5,804 nucleotides of DNA from an uncultured Kingella sp. (lineage in GTDB: Bacteria; Pseudomonadota; Gammaproteobacteria; Burkholderiales; Neisseriaceae). The stretch is taken from contig CAKARD010000082.1 of the NCBI GenBank assembly GCA_916720425.1, positions 1-5,804 on the forward strand. The letters run 5' to 3'. Made by a program: the position numbers and the translations under genes. Numbering within the stretch: position 1 is the first letter of the stretch; every line of letters starts with the position of its first letter. The notes below the pieces were generated by a model. That model worked only from the letters and a program-made list of their open reading frames with translations. It made no database searches and was not told the origin of the DNA. This document shows, in pieces, positions 5,750 to 5,804 of the stretch.

Positions 5750-5804
5750 ATTCTTGCTGCGGGACGTTTAGGTAAAACACGTTTGATTGACAATTTAGAA
5801 GTCT
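5675..5804 (+). pseudogene. Chimeric open frame: 25 unknown codons fused to a duplicated panC tail
   Basis: After an in-frame TAA at 5672-5674 the frame is open to the window end. Its first 25 codons (beginning NSWFYPRKSS, ending LQQEYFR) do not match panC and I do not recognise them. The following codons from 5750 are the panC residues ILAAGRLGKTRLIDNLEV in the correct frame. Only a weak internal TTG at 5729-5731 could serve as start and no ribosome site precedes it, so expression is doubtful. The best reading is a recombination scar: a fragment of one gene joined to the 3' end of panC. Confidence 0.5.
5750..5804 (+). repeat. Direct repeat, copy 2 (detached panC 3' end at the window edge)
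   Basis: The final 55 bases are identical to 4412-4466. The copy includes the GKTRLIDN coding motif and the TTGACA promoter-like hexamer (5787-5792). It is detached from any panC body: the bases upstream belong to an unrelated AT-rich spacer. It may be the original chromosomal panC end left after insertion of the acyltransferase segment, the start of a second tandem unit, or an assembly overlap. Confidence 0.95.

Noticed and set aside
1..5804. Neisserial DNA uptake sequences
   Set aside because: I looked for core forms ending in GTCTGAA or GCCTGAA on both strands and saw none; a computed search of all dialects would be needed to be sure.

Overview
The window reads as chromosomal DNA from an AT-rich Gram-negative bacterium, most likely a betaproteobacterium of the Neisseriaceae. 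The support is a partial lipid A acyltransferase whose visible blocks (LEYGRYWYAPA, KHYLDDALA) resemble meningococcal LpxL1 as I remember it. PanC also carries the SIFVNRLQFG variant that I associate with betaproteobacteria, and PpiD is a Gram-negative envelope protein. No genus can be named from the sequence alone. I saw no canonical neisserial DNA uptake sequence by eye.

Layout. Positions 1-332, minus strand: the N-terminal 110 codons of an LpxL-type acyltransferase, cut by the window start. Positions 333-461: a short divergent intergenic region. Positions 462-1762, plus strand: a two-gene unit of an unrecognised 119-residue membrane protein and a GTG-started type I asparaginase. Positions 1799-3637: ppiD, a membrane-anchored periplasmic chaperone, with a consensus extended -10 element lying on the asparaginase stop codon. 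Positions 3641-4474: panC (pantothenate synthetase), 3 bases after ppiD and probably cotranscribed. Positions 4524-5584: a membrane acyltransferase of the acyltransferase-3 family (OafA-like), more AT-rich than its neighbours. Positions 5585-5804: non-coding or remnant DNA that ends in a copy of the panC 3' end.

The notable part is the acyltransferase locus. The gene is interrupted at 5166-5221 by eight perfect tandem copies of the heptamer GAACAAC. With eight copies the frame is wrong and translation stops at 5250-5252. The rest of the protein, including the C-terminal GDISYPIYLIH block, lies open in another frame through 5584. Six or nine copies would restore a continuous protein of 348 or 355 residues, so this looks like a contingency (phase-variable) gene caught OFF. 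Acyltransferase-3 enzymes typically O-acetylate surface glycans, so switching would plausibly change a surface sugar decoration.

The acyltransferase also sits between two direct copies of the last part of panC: 4412-4466 in the real gene and 5750-5804 at the window edge, 55 of 55 bases identical. This suggests either a cassette inserted at the panC 3' end, a tandem array of panC-tail plus acyltransferase units that continues past the window, or an assembly-graph effect, since the match runs exactly to the window end. The other genes are housekeeping: lipid A synthesis, asparagine use, outer-membrane protein folding and coenzyme A precursor synthesis.
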